This document shows positions 33,616 through 44,645 of a DNA stretch of 64,000 nt, piece after piece. The stretch comes from Crotalaria pallida (Eukaryota; Streptophyta; Magnoliopsida; Fabales; Fabaceae), in contig CM075651.1 of NCBI GenBank assembly GCA_037953625.1, forward strand, positions 128,740,501 to 128,804,500, read 5' to 3'. The notes under the pieces are model-generated. The model was not told where the DNA came from and searched no databases. It saw only the letters and a list, made by a program, of their open reading frames with translations. Each line of letters begins with the position of its first letter. The stretch's first letter is position 1. The position numbers and the translations under genes are program-made.

Positions 33616-35140
33616 TGTGAAGCAAATTCCCAAGAGATTTTGATGATTCCAAAAAGCAAAGTCCACAACATTGAAGCTTAGACTCAAGTTAGTCAAAAAG
33701 GGATTCTTATAAATTTGTAAAGTTAAATTTACTTATCTTAGAGTTCCTTAGGTGCTTAATGGTTAAGTCTAAGTTAGAATGAAGCTAAATCATAATCTAA
33801 AGAAAAATAGTATGCATGCTAAGTTAAATCAAAAGTGGGTGATTTTAAAAAATAAATAAATATATAAATATATAAAAGAAAGTGTTTTTCAAAATAAAAA
33901 GAAAAGTGATTTTTAAAAAATAAAAGAAAGTGTTTTTCAAAATGAAAATGAAAAGAAAGTGTTTTTCAAAATTAAAAGAAAGTGATTTTCAAAAATAAAA
34001 AGAAAAATTATTAAGAAAATATTTTTTAAATAAAATATTTTTGAAGTCAAGAAAGTATTTTCAAATTAGTATGAGAATATTTGAAACAAATTAAATTTAA
34101 AAAAAATAAATAAATAAAAAAGTGTATCTGATCAAATGTATCCGGATACATCCATAAGTATCCGGATACCTCGTTAAAACAACAGTCAGATTTTTGAAAT
34201 CAAACACGATGTATCCGAATACTTTCAAAAGTATCCGGATACTGACAGTTAAAACTATCATAAACATAGCCGTTTGCTGTCCTAACTGATATATATATGT
34301 TCCAAATGATTTTTAAAAAAAATCACGTTCTTACAACTCTCAATACTCTCTGAACTTTCTGGAAAAACACAAGCCATTGAGATTTCTCAAGTTCTTCATG
34401 ATTTCTTCTACTTTTAACATATAAACGAAGAACATTCAAGTGTTTGCTCTTTTCACTTTCATAAACCCACTTTGATAAACACTTATCATTCATTCTCTTC
34501 ACTTTAGACTACTGAATTAGTGTTCATAGACATTGTACATATTTGGGTTGTTAATCGCACACAAGGGTGCAAGTGACTACAACAACAAACGTTCATACTT
34601 CCGCAAGTTTGGTGAAAGGTTTTCATCCAAGTCTTGAAGGTTTCAAGTTACTGAAGGAGGTTCCTTCGGGCACAAGGGTTTCGCTGTGATTGTGAAGAAT
34701 TTGGTTAGGGAATTACAAGTGTGCCAAAGAGGTTCTTTGGTTGTGAAGTCTAAGGGAAAGGTTTTCTCTTAAACGTTTAAACTTGTACGAACATATTCTT
34801 GTTCATAGTGAAGCAAATCTCCCAATTCAGAGAGGGAGGACTGGATGTAGCATTAGTGTTCGTTAACACACTAATGTGAACCAGGATAAAATCTTGTGTT
34901 CGCTTCTCTTTCATAACTCTTTACATTTCCGCACTTAATTTTTGTTATATTTAAGTATAAGCAAAAATTCTTTTTAACTCTGATAAACCAAAACAAGACC
35001 ATATTAAGTGTGTAATTTTGGCTAAATTTTTTAATTGGTGAAGTTAGTATTCTTCGCCTATTTACCTCCTTTATAGGGAATAGTACTACCCACTTGTTTT
35101 CCAACAACACGTACATCCCAAACACTTGAAGCTTATCTCA
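33616..35140 (+). mobile_element. possible copia-like LTR fragment inside E3
   Basis: The style changes here: TGTGAAGCAAATTCCCAAG, paired GTATCCGGATAC palindromes (34137-34150 and 34158-34169), then a region ending in GAACCAGGATAAAATC and a T-rich tail. This resembles the LTR and early leader of plant copia elements. I found no clear terminal pair or target duplication, so the boundaries are approximate. Confidence 0.4.
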
Positions 35141-35422
35141 TACACGTATCAAACACGTTTAAAGCTTAATTCCTATACACATCAAACACATTCACCGACC
35201 ACAATTACATTTCCCGACCAATCCTTATAATGCAATCATATATTTATATATACACATATACAAAAGAAAATGATTATAACTACTTCTACATATGAATTCA
35301 CATATATATTAACTCAACTTAACTATATATATATATAAACATTATTTGTATCTTGTTTTCACATAAATAAATTCCTACATAATATAATTGTTAGATTAAT
35401 AAATTTAGATTGTTACATGTAG

Positions 35423-35658
35423 CCCCCTTCGAACCTAGGAGGCTTGCTCTTCCTGAACCGTGCCAACCAGTCAATTTCAATAGGAGGTGGGTACAGTGCT
35501 GCTGCTATATTCTGTGCCTGGTTCTCTTCCATCTGAGCTAGATGCTCAGCCTGATTCTGCTGCATCTGAGCCAGGTTCGCAGCCTGGTTCTGGTTAATCT
35601 GAATCAGATTCTCGAGAATGTCAGCCATACGATCCGCATCCGCACGCCACCACGACAT
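35423..35658 (-). pseudogene. E1 gag, N-terminal part
   Basis: The likely ATG is at 35658-35656 (MSWWRADADRMADILE). A Gln/Asn-rich repeated stretch (NLAQMQQNQAEHLAQMEENQ) is probably a coiled coil. IDWLARFRKSKPPRFEGG follows, where the frame meets the E3 insertion. It continues at 11831. An upstream in-frame ATG at 35685 is possible. Confidence 0.85.
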
Positions 35659-35842
35659 AGTGACTAAGTCCTGAGGAACGAACAAGTTATTCCTTATACA
35701 ATGAAATAACCATTCAGCTAAAAGTAGCTACATGTGCATGAACTTAAACTGTCTATTACACACTTGACACTGACTATTGGTTACTCGCTTGGTGAGTAAA
35801 CCACTGGGGTAACTCACAACTCCAACAGGTCGAGGAGAAACT

Positions 35843-35854
35843 GCTCTGATACCA
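35843..35854 (-). other. E1 primer-binding site (initiator tRNA-Met)
   Basis: In sense, TGGTATCAGAGC lies three bases after the 5' LTR end at 35858. It is identical to the E2 site. Confidence 0.9.
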
Positions 35855-35857
35855 AAT

Positions 35858-38800
35858 TGCAACACCCTAACCTATTTTATACACTAATTACCCCGATTAG
35901 ATTTAGTAAGTTAAAAAAATTCTTTTATAAACCTTATCGACTTACAAAAATCCTTGGTTACTTTTATTACTTATAAAAATCTCCGTACAATCGGACGGAG
36001 TTTCCTTTGTTTTATGGACACACCAAAAATTCTAGTTTTCCCTGAAAAACATGTGTTATCATATTTATAAATCAACAGAATGCCAGCAGGGCACAGATCA
36101 AACATTTGAATTCATTTACAATCTTTTCTAAAATATAAACAAATTCTTGGAGTATATATAGCTTCACAAAATATAATCTTCGTATACATCAAAATATCAA
36201 AAACATAACCCAGGACCCAACTATGGTCCCACCCCCCTAAATATCCACACTCCACCGTGGAGTGTGCTCCTGCTCGGCCAAGACTTGTGCATGCTCCTTC
36301 TGTACCTGTAATAAAAATAGCAAGAAGGGTAGCATTACACAGAACTTAGAAAATAACTTCTAAGAAGTCATAGTAAACAACTAAGCCTAACCTTATTATT
36401 TGCACCTAACAAACACAAACATTTTCATACCATCATTCTCGTCGCATTTCACTTAGCTCATTTATTTTTCTTTTCTTATACCTAATTTATCTTATTTAGA
36501 TTCTAGTACATAATTCTCTTTACTTTTTATCTTATTCTTACTTTCCTTATCAATCTTAATTCTCTTTTCATTTTACCTCATTCTTATGCATGTTTTATTA
36601 TTCCTGGAGCACATGAGCCATCCAGGTTATGTTTTCTTTTTTCTTTTAGTCTTACATTTTTTTGCTTTCTTTCCTTTCCCATCCCTAGAGCACATGGGTC
36701 GTCCAAGTTGAGATTAATTATTCCCGGAGAACATGGGCAGTCCGAATTGTGTTTTATTATCCCTGGAGCACATGGGCCATCCAGGGTGGTTTAATTATCC
36801 TCGTAGCACATAGGTCGTCCGAGTTGCGCTGTTAATCCCCAGAGCACATGGGTCGTCCGGATAGCGCTTCGACAGTGTCATACGGACCGTCCGTCGATAT
36901 TCATTTTAATTATCCTCGGAGCACATGGGCCGTCTGAGCTGCGCTAGTAATCCTTAGAGCACATGGGTCGTCCAGGTTGCGCTTCGACAAAGTCACACGG
37001 ACCGTCTGCTGATATTACTCTCTCTTTTATCTTCAAGTCATATTTTTGTTTTCTTTGTTCTTTTTCTCTTATTACTTTATCCCCCGAGCACATGGGCCGT
37101 CAGGGATGTATTCCTTTATCCTCGGAGAACATGGGCCATCCGATTTGGGTTTTCTTCCTTTTGCACTTTTAGTCTTTTCTTGCTTTTCTCTTTAAGTCTT
37201 TTCTTCTTTTTCTTTACTTACTTGTTCTCTTTCTCACTTTTAATTTCTTAATTATTTATCCTTTCTCTTCTTTAGTTTCTATTACTTATTCTCTTCTCTC
37301 TTTCCTTTCATTAGTTACTTATTATAATTTTCACATAATCCCCCTAAGGGTTAACAAACAAATCATACACTCACAACAAACACAAATTCCCAATCATTTT
37401 CTTTTATTCCTTGCTTAATATAATTTATTCTTACTACATAGGGTCATCCAATTAGTCTAAGTCAATTCACAAACACCTATTTTTATTCATTGCTTCTTAT
37501 AATTTTATTTCACTACTTAAGGTTATCCTCCTAGCTCTAATTTATTTCAAACATTCATTTACATACATGCACAATTGTCCCATTCCATTCCTTGATTTAT
37601 GATACTTATTAACTTAATATGTTCTTAGGTTCATTTTAAAACTAAATCCCCCATACACTTCACGCACATAATATCAATCAAACATCATAGCACAAATCAT
37701 ACACACATATATTCGTAACTTCCAAGTGGACTCATCTTCCTTATAATCCTACTTAGCTTATTATTAAATTTTCCACCTACACATAAAATCACCATTCCTC
37801 TGGTGGTGTTCATTTCATTAATTCTTAAACTTTATTTGTTATTTATATCCACTACCCTATTGTTCATCATTCTAACTAATCTTTTCTACTCTTAGCCACC
37901 ACTATAAACAACCTAGAAATCATGTCTTAAATAAAGGTAATACAACCCTCTTACCTCAATGAAGGTAGAGAGATGGAGAACCTTCAAAGTTCTAGCTTCC
38001 TTAGCTTGTTCTCACTTGCCCTAGCTTCCTCTTCTTGTGCTCTAAACTCCTAAGAGCTTGATCTTGTTGTACTCCCTTTTCCATTCAACAAACTACTATC
38101 AAGTAGGTGCATGATTCTCCATAGCCATGAAGCTTAGAAAATCAAGAGAGGAGGTGGAGGGGAGGGTGTGTGATGTTGTTGATGATGGGGGTGATGAGGC
38201 TTGTCAATGATGCTTGGTGATGATGATTATTTCGTGGGGTTTAGAGGGGTGGAGATAGTAGTGTTCTCACCCCTTGATGCTTGGTGCTTGATGGTGATGA
38301 AAGTGGAGGTGAGGTTGATGATGATGAATGATGATGGAGCTTTGTTCTTGATCTTGGTTTGATGTTGATGATGAAATGGAGGTGGTTGATGGTGGAGATG
38401 ATGCTCTTGCCTATGGTGGGGAGGGTGGGGTTCGTGTGGTTGGTGGAAATGGAGTGGGGTGAGATCTTGAGCTCTTAAGCTTGAGAGAGAAAGGGGTTCA
38501 TGGAGAAGAAGAATGAAGAAGAGTGTTTGTTGTTGTTGTTGTCTTGAGTTTTATTTGTTTGCAAAGAAAATGGATGAGTGGCTCTCATTAATGGCTTCTC
38601 TAAGAAGCCTTGGAACATGTGGTTGTAAGGGAAAGCTTCCTTGAGAAGCTTCATTTGTGACACTTTTTTTTTTCAGAACTCGTGTGGTAATCAATTACCA
38701 CCTCAGGTAATCGATTACCCCTTCAATTTCACAATTCCTGGGCTCCTCACAAGGACTAGGTAATCGATTACCTGCCCAAAGTAATCGATTACCTCCCCAA

Positions 38801-39040
38801 AAATGAAATTCTAGGGTTTCTCACAGAATGATGGTAATCGATTATCTCCCCAACGTAACCGATTACATTCCCCAAATCTTCACATCTTAATGGTTTCTAA
38901 TCCTAAGGCATTCCTCTTAACTCCTATACACAATTTTGGCCATGATTAACTCACCTTAACCTTGCTTATTCTTACTATTTCCAGTGGCTTAACTTAGAAT
39001 CACTCTAATTAAGCTTGGAATTAAAATTAGGGATGTTACA
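35858..39040 (-). repeat. E1 5' LTR
   Basis: 3183 bp, TGCAACACC to TGTTACA. It matches 6408-9587 throughout with scattered substitutions. Putative intron boundaries are conserved (36306-37954), as are the tandem array (36605-37145) and the palindrome cluster (about 38685-38866). A perfect 10-bp inverted repeat at 36246-36266 follows the GGCCGAGCAGGA box in sense orientation. The second arm of that stem is decayed in the other LTR. Confidence 0.87.
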
Positions 39041-39045
39041 AAACC

Positions 39046-39235
39046 AAGCATAACAACTTTTCCAAGTTAATTGTGCCTTCCTGCAAGAGAATACCATGTG
39101 TTCTATATTTTCATCTTCCTCTCCACACCTTGTGCAAATGATACTATAATTCTCTTGTATAATGCCTCTTTTCTGTAAGTTTGTTTTTGTTGGTACTCCA
39201 TTTTGTAAAGCTCTCCATTACATATATCATTGATC
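39046..39235 (-). pseudogene. LINE ORF2 remnant, zinc-binding part
   Basis: On the minus strand this reads GVPTKTNLQKRGI, then CTRCGEEDENIEHMVFSC. That is the zf-RVT-type zinc-binding motif found C-terminal to the reverse transcriptase of plant LINEs. It continues across E1 into 6402-6067. Confidence 0.7.
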
Positions 39236-39654
39236 ATGTATTATATGCTATATATCATAAAGATTTAGCTCTATTAAAGTGATTTTTAAGGCTTAATGTA
39301 TTGGGATTGACGACATCCGTAACGCTCTCTTATTTACTTTATAATAAGTTGAGTAAATGGTTGTCTTATATAAGTTATATGGACTTGATACGTACACAAA
39401 ATAGGGTTCATAAAAATTTCCTAATAAAGGTTTACAAATGGAATTGGTTAAATACTTGATATTTGAGTTTAATTATCTTGTGATGAAAAAGATCGTGTTT
39501 CGAGATAACATGTCACTTAATACAAAACGTATTTTATATTTATTGTGTCGTTATCTCGAACTCATGAGGTATAATTTTAAAATAGTAAGTCTTACGAAAT
39601 CCGGCATTTCAATATCAGAGTAAGCGGAAAACATTTGAAATAGTACCCTTGATC

Positions 39655-39724
39655 ATATGTATATCAAAACATGATATTTATATGTATATCAAAACATGAT
39701 ATTTATATATATATATATATATAG

Positions 39725-39754
<30 letters not shown>
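39655..39754. repeat. 27-bp duplication and (AT)n microsatellite
   Basis: TATGTATATCAAAACATGAT is repeated twice head-to-tail (about 39655-39712). It is followed by an AT repeat interrupted by GAGAG at 39724-39729. Confidence 0.85.
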
Positions 39755-39755
<1 letters not shown>

Positions 39756-40038
39756 ACATAAGTACTAGATCAAGGTACAACATATCAACATAACCCAGCA
39801 TAGTCCAAATACTAGTCCCATAAACAAGTCCATAAAACCAAAATATAAAGAAAGACCAATTCCCTGAAATCTCTCAAAAATATATACAATATATGTACAT
39901 CTCAAAAATAGAAATCCCAGAGATAGTCTGATGATCCTCCAACAGCTATGATCCTCCTCCTGGTCTCCAGTAGCTGCTCCACCGTCCCTCACCCCATCAC
40001 CCATATCATGCATCGCCCGGTGGATCCCCAACTCCCCA

Positions 40039-40492
40039 CTAACTACCAGTGGAGTGCTCGACTGGCTCGCTCTCGCTCTCTGCCTCCTTAGGATCCTCCT
40101 CGACCTCGTCCGACTGAGTCGGTGCCCAACAACTAGCCATGGGGACAGTAGATGGAGTCCCATGAAACGAACTCGTCAGACTACGAACAGGAGTCTCCTC
40201 ACGAATAACTCGGGAAGCAGATGGATGAGATTGGGTAGCAGTTCTAAAACGAAAACTATGAAAACATCGAGCTGGTCGAGCCGGGGGTGGTCCATGGTAT
40301 GTGTAAAAAGGGGGCACATGCAGGGTATAGATGATAGCAATGTGGAACCTACGAGGACGGACACGAGCCAGAGGGTTCGGGGTGATAGAGTGTCAGCTCC
40401 ACCTCCCCCTTGAAGGTGGATCTGTGGTCCTCGTAGTACCACACTCCACTAGGGAGTGGGCGCAACTCGATGCAAGCTAGATAGCGAGTCAT
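40039..40492 (-). pseudogene. frameshifted homologue of the E5 LTR-encoded protein
   Basis: The ATG at 40492-40490 starts MTRYLACIELRPLPSGVWYY, directly after an acceptor-like TTTTTAG|GTG. A single-base frame break near 40395 is followed by RPRRFHIAIIYTLHVPPFYT, HGPPPARPAR and the acidic tail DEVEEDP to a TAG at 40041-40039. Aligned by eye with the E5 protein, most differences are conservative (I/L, S/T, V/I). It is an old, broken copy of the same unrecognised gene. The function is unknown. Confidence 0.65.
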
Positions 40493-40718
40493 CACCTAAA
40501 AAGGGCATAAGGGTAAGCAATACAGTTCACATAATCAAATAAGAATAATAGGAATTTAAACATTGACATATAACAGACAACATGTACCATGCATATACAT
40601 ATGATCAAGCCATTTTCATTTATAATTAATTCTTTTAATTATAGTGGCATGATGCATGCTTTCTATCTCTCAAATTCTTGAGATTCTCCAACTATCACTT
40701 TCTTGGACGTCCAACCAA

Positions 40719-41370
40719 CACTACTAGAAAAAAGACTTTTAAAATCGGGGTTTTAAAATCGATCGTATTAAAGCCGATTTTTAAAAAAAAAACACGGTGG
40801 CAATTTTGTAAATAAATTATAACTTTTAAAATCGGTCGTTTCGTCAGTCGAGTTAGAAAGTCCTTCTTCTTTTTTAAAAATTTTAATTTTTTAACTTTTA
40901 AAATCGGTCAAAGATGACCGAGTTAGAAAATACTTTCTAACTCGGCCGTTTGAGCAGCCGAGTTAGAAAGTTTTTATTTATTTAATTTTTTTTTACAACT
41001 TTCTAACTCGGTCGTTATTGGCCAATTTTAAAAGTAAAAAAATTAACCATTCTAACTCGGTCAGTAGTGACCTATTTTAAAAATTAAAAAAATTACACTA
41101 TCTAACTCGGTCGCTAGTGACTGATTTAAAAAAAATATAGACTTTCTAACTCTGTCGTTTGTGACCGAGTTAAAAAGTCCTTCCAAAAAATTTGGTCAAA
41201 ACGCACGCGCACACTATCAGAGTAGTGCCAAAACCTAAAACAAAACATAAAACAGAGAAGCCATTATCGAAGCCGCTGCTGCTGCGCCATTATTGTCCTT
41301 CGCCGCTGCTGCAACGACCGATTTTAAAAGTCCAAAATGATCGATTTTAAAAGTGTTTTTTCCAGTAGTG
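40719..41370. mobile_element. non-autonomous CACTA (En/Spm) element
   Basis: It starts CACTACTAGAAAAAA and ends TTTTTTCCAGTAGTG. The 3-bp target CAA is duplicated exactly at 40716-40718 and 41371-41373. The interior is filled with repeated subterminal motifs of the form CTAACTCGGTCG and TTTTAAAATCGGTC in both orientations, as transposase-binding arrays of CACTA elements are. It has 652 bp and no coding capacity. The host LTR reads through cleanly when it is removed. Confidence 0.92.
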
Positions 41371-41858
41371 CAAACAACCCATATATGCTCCCAGAGCACA
41401 AATATACGTTCTCATAACATATAGCGAACCTCGCTTGGTAAGTGATACATAACGTCACTCCTCAGGTGAACGTCACGTCGCTAAGACGTAATAATCACAT
41501 AATCAGTATCCCACGATACTGGCCACATTTTACTCATAGTGTGTCATCAAGCAGGACGCAAACATTTGGTACTCCCAGAGTACCCTCCTCATGTTCCTCG
41601 AACATGAAAAACGAAACTATCAATCATCCACCATGTATGAATGCACCAAGATTCATCTTTAATTAATTGATATTTAATTAATTTTATGATATCTAACATA
41701 ATCATAAAATAATCAAGTGAATAAAGTTCTCACAAAGGAATAATGAGCAATTATTATTTCAGACCTAAATTCAGTGTGATTTATGTCCAAAAATTCATTT
41801 AAGCTTTAAACCAAAAGATTAAAATTAAAAATGGTAATTTAATTTAATTTTTCACTTT

Positions 41859-41963
41859 GGTAATCGATTATCAAAGTTTGGTAATCGATTACCACGTGTA
41901 TTTCATAACCCTGTATCAGATACACGCTAGTAATCGATTATTACATCGTGGTAATCGATTACC
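41859..41963. repeat. cluster of TAATCGATTA palindromes (solo LTR)
   Basis: Four copies: near 41859, 41880-41893 (GGTAATCGATTACC), near 41930 and 41950-41963. They lie inside the putative intron, the same relative place as the ACTCGAGT cluster in E5. Confidence 0.8.
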
Positions 41964-42874
41964 ATGACAACAGATACACTAAAATTGGAGTTTTAACACA
42001 TCATTTTTAATTCTAACCAATTTTAAGCTAAACCATTGATCAACAGAACAAAGTTAACATAAAATGAACATGTTCCAACACTGAATTTAGCTCAATTCAC
42101 ATAGAGTACAAATCAATTATCAATTATGCATAAAGGGCAATTTCAACAACTCAACGTATCAAATTCATTTCTAAGCATTTCAAATACCAATTCAGTGTTC
42201 CAACACCTCACATGCATCAAATAAAACTTGTTCAAAATGAGCTAGAAGCTCAGAATGGCCTCTAAGCCATAATCCTATTTCAAACTAAGCCCTTGAGTCT
42301 CATGGTGACTCATTGCACAAAATACTCTAAATCTTTCTTATTAGTGAAAGTATAGCTTCCCTCTTACCTCTAGGTCGTGTATATATGATGAGAGACTTCA
42401 CAGAGAAAATCACTGAAACACCAAAATCCACTAAAACCTCTTCACAGTAGAACATGCAAGGCAGTTTGATAGGGTCATAAGACCATAAGATTTAACACCC
42501 GAAACATGCATGAAAATTGGGGAAAATGGTTAGATTCTGTTCTCTGCAACACTAACTAAAGATAGGAACAAATTTGAGGTCAAGAGATTACTCATGCTTA
42601 CCACAATCAAAGCTTGAAGTAAGCTCCAAGACTCGAATTTCGTTTTCTGCAGGAACTTGACTTGAACTTTGAAGACTTGAAACTCCTCACACACTCAATC
42701 TCAACCCACAATCTTGGTGTCTTTGTAAAGCTCGAGATGTGAGTTTTACAATGGCGTATAACTTGTTGCCTTTGATTTCATATTGAAGGAGAATTTAACG
42801 AACGAAAATAAGAACCCTAATTCGGTTTCTCAGACCGAAACTCAGCAAAATGAGGCAAATTCTATCAACATGGT

Positions 42875-42884
42875 GCTTATATAG
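42875..42884 (-). promoter_or_regulatory. TATA-like promoter element of the solo LTR
   Basis: In sense, CTATATAAGC, about 405 bp from the inferred LTR 5' end and about 510 bp before the putative splice donor. It is matched in position by CTATTTAAGC in the E5 LTRs. Confidence 0.5.
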
Positions 42885-43289
42885 ATCAATAGTTTGATCA
42901 TGCACAACGACACGAGTCTTAAGACATGTCTAGTGCTTGATTTCGTGTCAAATTCTGGGATTAACGAGCAATTAGTCATCAAACGCACTCAACCATGGTT
43001 GTTCTACACTAAGGCTTTTAAAAACTCCATGTTCTAACATTCCATCATTAGAAAGGATTAAGAACAATTGTGTATAATGACTTAGAAGACCAAAGAACCT
43101 CCATGTTCTTCCATGGACATACATATGGATAAAAGAAGATCAAAGACAAGTTCTAACGTTCATCATATCCTTCAAGGATATATACACGTACATTTCCGCT
43201 CTATTACTTCTTGATAATTTGACGTGAATATGTCTTGATTAGATAATAGCTTTTATCTCATTCGTATATATTCCATCAATTTTCTAACA

Positions 43290-44055
43290 TCCCATCCCAT
43301 CACATTCTGGACCTGGCGGAGAATGGTGACAAAATTTGTGATCTAATCTGAATATTTGCTGGCAGAAAATGGACGAAGAAGAAGCAAAAAAGGAAACAAA
43401 AAATAGAGCTTCATCCTCGAAGAAAAAGGCGTTGGCCGGAAATCATGTCGGAGAAGATGACCGGAAAAGGAGAAAATGATAAGAGGAAAAAAAATAAATG
43501 GAAGAGTCAACAGTGTTAATGATAGAGAAGCTGGTTCGCCTTGGTAAGAAGGTACATTTAATTAAAAAAAAACCTCAAGAAACTACTTCAAAATAAATAA
43601 CTTACGGGAACAAAAAAGTTTTGTAAAACTTTATAATCACATCATAAAACATGATCACATAGCTAATTTTTAATAGTGTACTCTGTAACTTTCGAGTTAC
43701 AATTAAGATGGTGTATTTGGATGAGCGTTTGTAAAATTGATTTCAAATGAACCTGATTTTTTAAAATTGATTTTGGTCATAAGTGAGTTTATAGTGATGT
43801 GATTTATGTTTGAATATCTTTGCCGATAAAATGAGTTTAATAAAATATTGTTATTTGGATAGTTATAATCAAAACTGCTTTTAGATGTGTTATTACCTAT
43901 ATGGGCTTATTTAGCAAATCCAAATGTAGAGTACTTTTAAAAAAAATAAAATTAAATAAAAAAGGCAAACAAGTAAATAAAGATTACAGGCCATAAAAAA
44001 TGGAACAAACAAAGAGCAAAAGCTGCAGAATTATGCCGCAGAAAAAACTAAACGC
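43290..44055. other. intergenic DNA, nothing firm
   Basis: AT-rich with an A/G-rich patch near 43370-43510. A stretch at about 43715-43945 has weak facing ends (TATTTGGATG and AAATCCAAATG) but no convincing inverted repeat or target duplication. Confidence 0.4.
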
Positions 44056-44059
44056 TGTT

Positions 44060-44640
44060 GTTGTGAAATAATAAAAAAGGAAAATTGTGCAACATCTTAA
44101 GCATGAGCCACAATAAGGGAAGGATTTGATGGCCACCACAAATCAATAAGGAGGAAGGATGGCTAGGGATAAAAAATTTGGAGATATTTAACTTAGTTTT
44201 GTTAGGAAAATGAAGATGGAGGTTATTGAATGAGAACAATTCATTATGGTGTAAGGTGTTAATATCAAAATATGGAAACAAAATACTGCGGGGGAGTATA
44301 AACGGAGGAAAGACCTTTAGAAAAGAATCATTGTGGTGGATAGATTTGGGTAGATTGGGAGTAATACATAGGGGTATTGATGAGGATTGGATAGAAGGAG
44401 TGAGGATGGAAGTAGGGAATGGAGCTGATATCTTGTTTTGGGAGGATTTATGGGTGGGGGAACAGAATTTGAAGAGTAAATTTCCTAGGCTATACCAAGT
44501 AGCTGATAATAAAGATTTCTTGATAGATCAGTCTAATGGTGTTTGGGAATCGGGAGTGTGGCTTTGGCGGTTAGGATGGAGGATAAAGCTTTATAGTTGC
44601 GGACAGGCAAATTTGTGTTGTTTGTGCAAGGAATTTGAGA
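44060..44640 (+). pseudogene. LINE ORF2 fragment after the RT domain
   Basis: Reads WLGIKNLEIFNLVLLGK, then RWRLLNENNSLWCKVLISKYG and WWIDLGRLG. This is the region between reverse transcriptase and the zinc-binding domain in plant LINE ORF2 proteins. A TGA stop lies where Trp is usual. The frame is interrupted at 44641 by a solo LTR and resumes at 44968. Confidence 0.8.
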
Positions 44641-44645
44641 AGGTG

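Larger units (their letters stand above)
11832..35417 (-). mobile_element. E3: apparent solo LTR interrupted by E2
   Basis: The termini TGTAATACCCC and TGTTACA are flanked by an exact TGTAG duplication. After removal of E2 (12425-32070) about 3.9 kb remain, with no PBS, PPT, gag or pol, which fits a solo LTR left by recombination. Read on the minus strand it has GC-rich palindromes (32935-33160), a donor-like AAG|GTAAGAGG at 32598/32597 and an acceptor-like TTTTAG|GTAAATG at 12031/12030. E2 therefore sits inside the putative intron. A copia-like sequence occupies part of the right half. Confidence 0.7.
6408..39040 (-). mobile_element. E1: gag-only Ty3-gypsy element (TR-GAG type) hosting the nest
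   Basis: Two LTRs of 3180 and 3183 bp lie in direct orientation (6408-9587 and 35858-39040). They start TGTAACACC or TGCAACACC and end TGTTACA. The 5-bp target duplication AAACC is exact at 6403-6407 and 39041-39045. Sense is the minus strand: a PBS for initiator tRNA-Met lies inside the right LTR and a polypurine tract inside the left LTR. The only coding part is gag with a stub of protease. Reverse transcriptase, RNase H and integrase are absent, so the element would need partners in trans. Its gag is interrupted by E3. Confidence 0.85.
40496..42367 (-). promoter_or_regulatory. putative leader intron of the solo LTR
   Basis: In sense, GAG|GTAAGAGGG at 42368/42367 is paired with CCCTTTTTAG|GTGATG at 40496/40495. 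Without the CACTA insertion and its duplicated target the interval is about 1.2 kb. A TATA-like CTATATAAGC lies upstream (plus 42875-42884). Inferred. Confidence 0.45.
39308..43289 (-). mobile_element. old solo LTR related to the E5 LTR
   Basis: It shares with the E5 LTR, in order on the plus strand, ATCAGAGTAAGCGGAAA, the LTR-encoded protein, ACGTCCA and ACTCCCAGAG segments, a palindrome cluster, a GAG|GTAAG donor and a TATA box. No PBS, PPT or pol is attached. The ends (near 39308 and 43289) are inferred from where similarity to E5 stops and from TG/CA-type termini. I found no target duplication. A CACTA MITE sits inside it. Confidence 0.6.

Noticed and set aside
39308..43289. Interpretation of the 39-kb solo LTR as a complete small element
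   Set aside because: No internal PBS, PPT or repeated ends; its landmark order matches a single E5-type LTR.
43715..43945. Possible hAT-like MITE
   Set aside because: Facing ends TATTTGGATG and AAATCCAAATG are weak and no target duplication was found.
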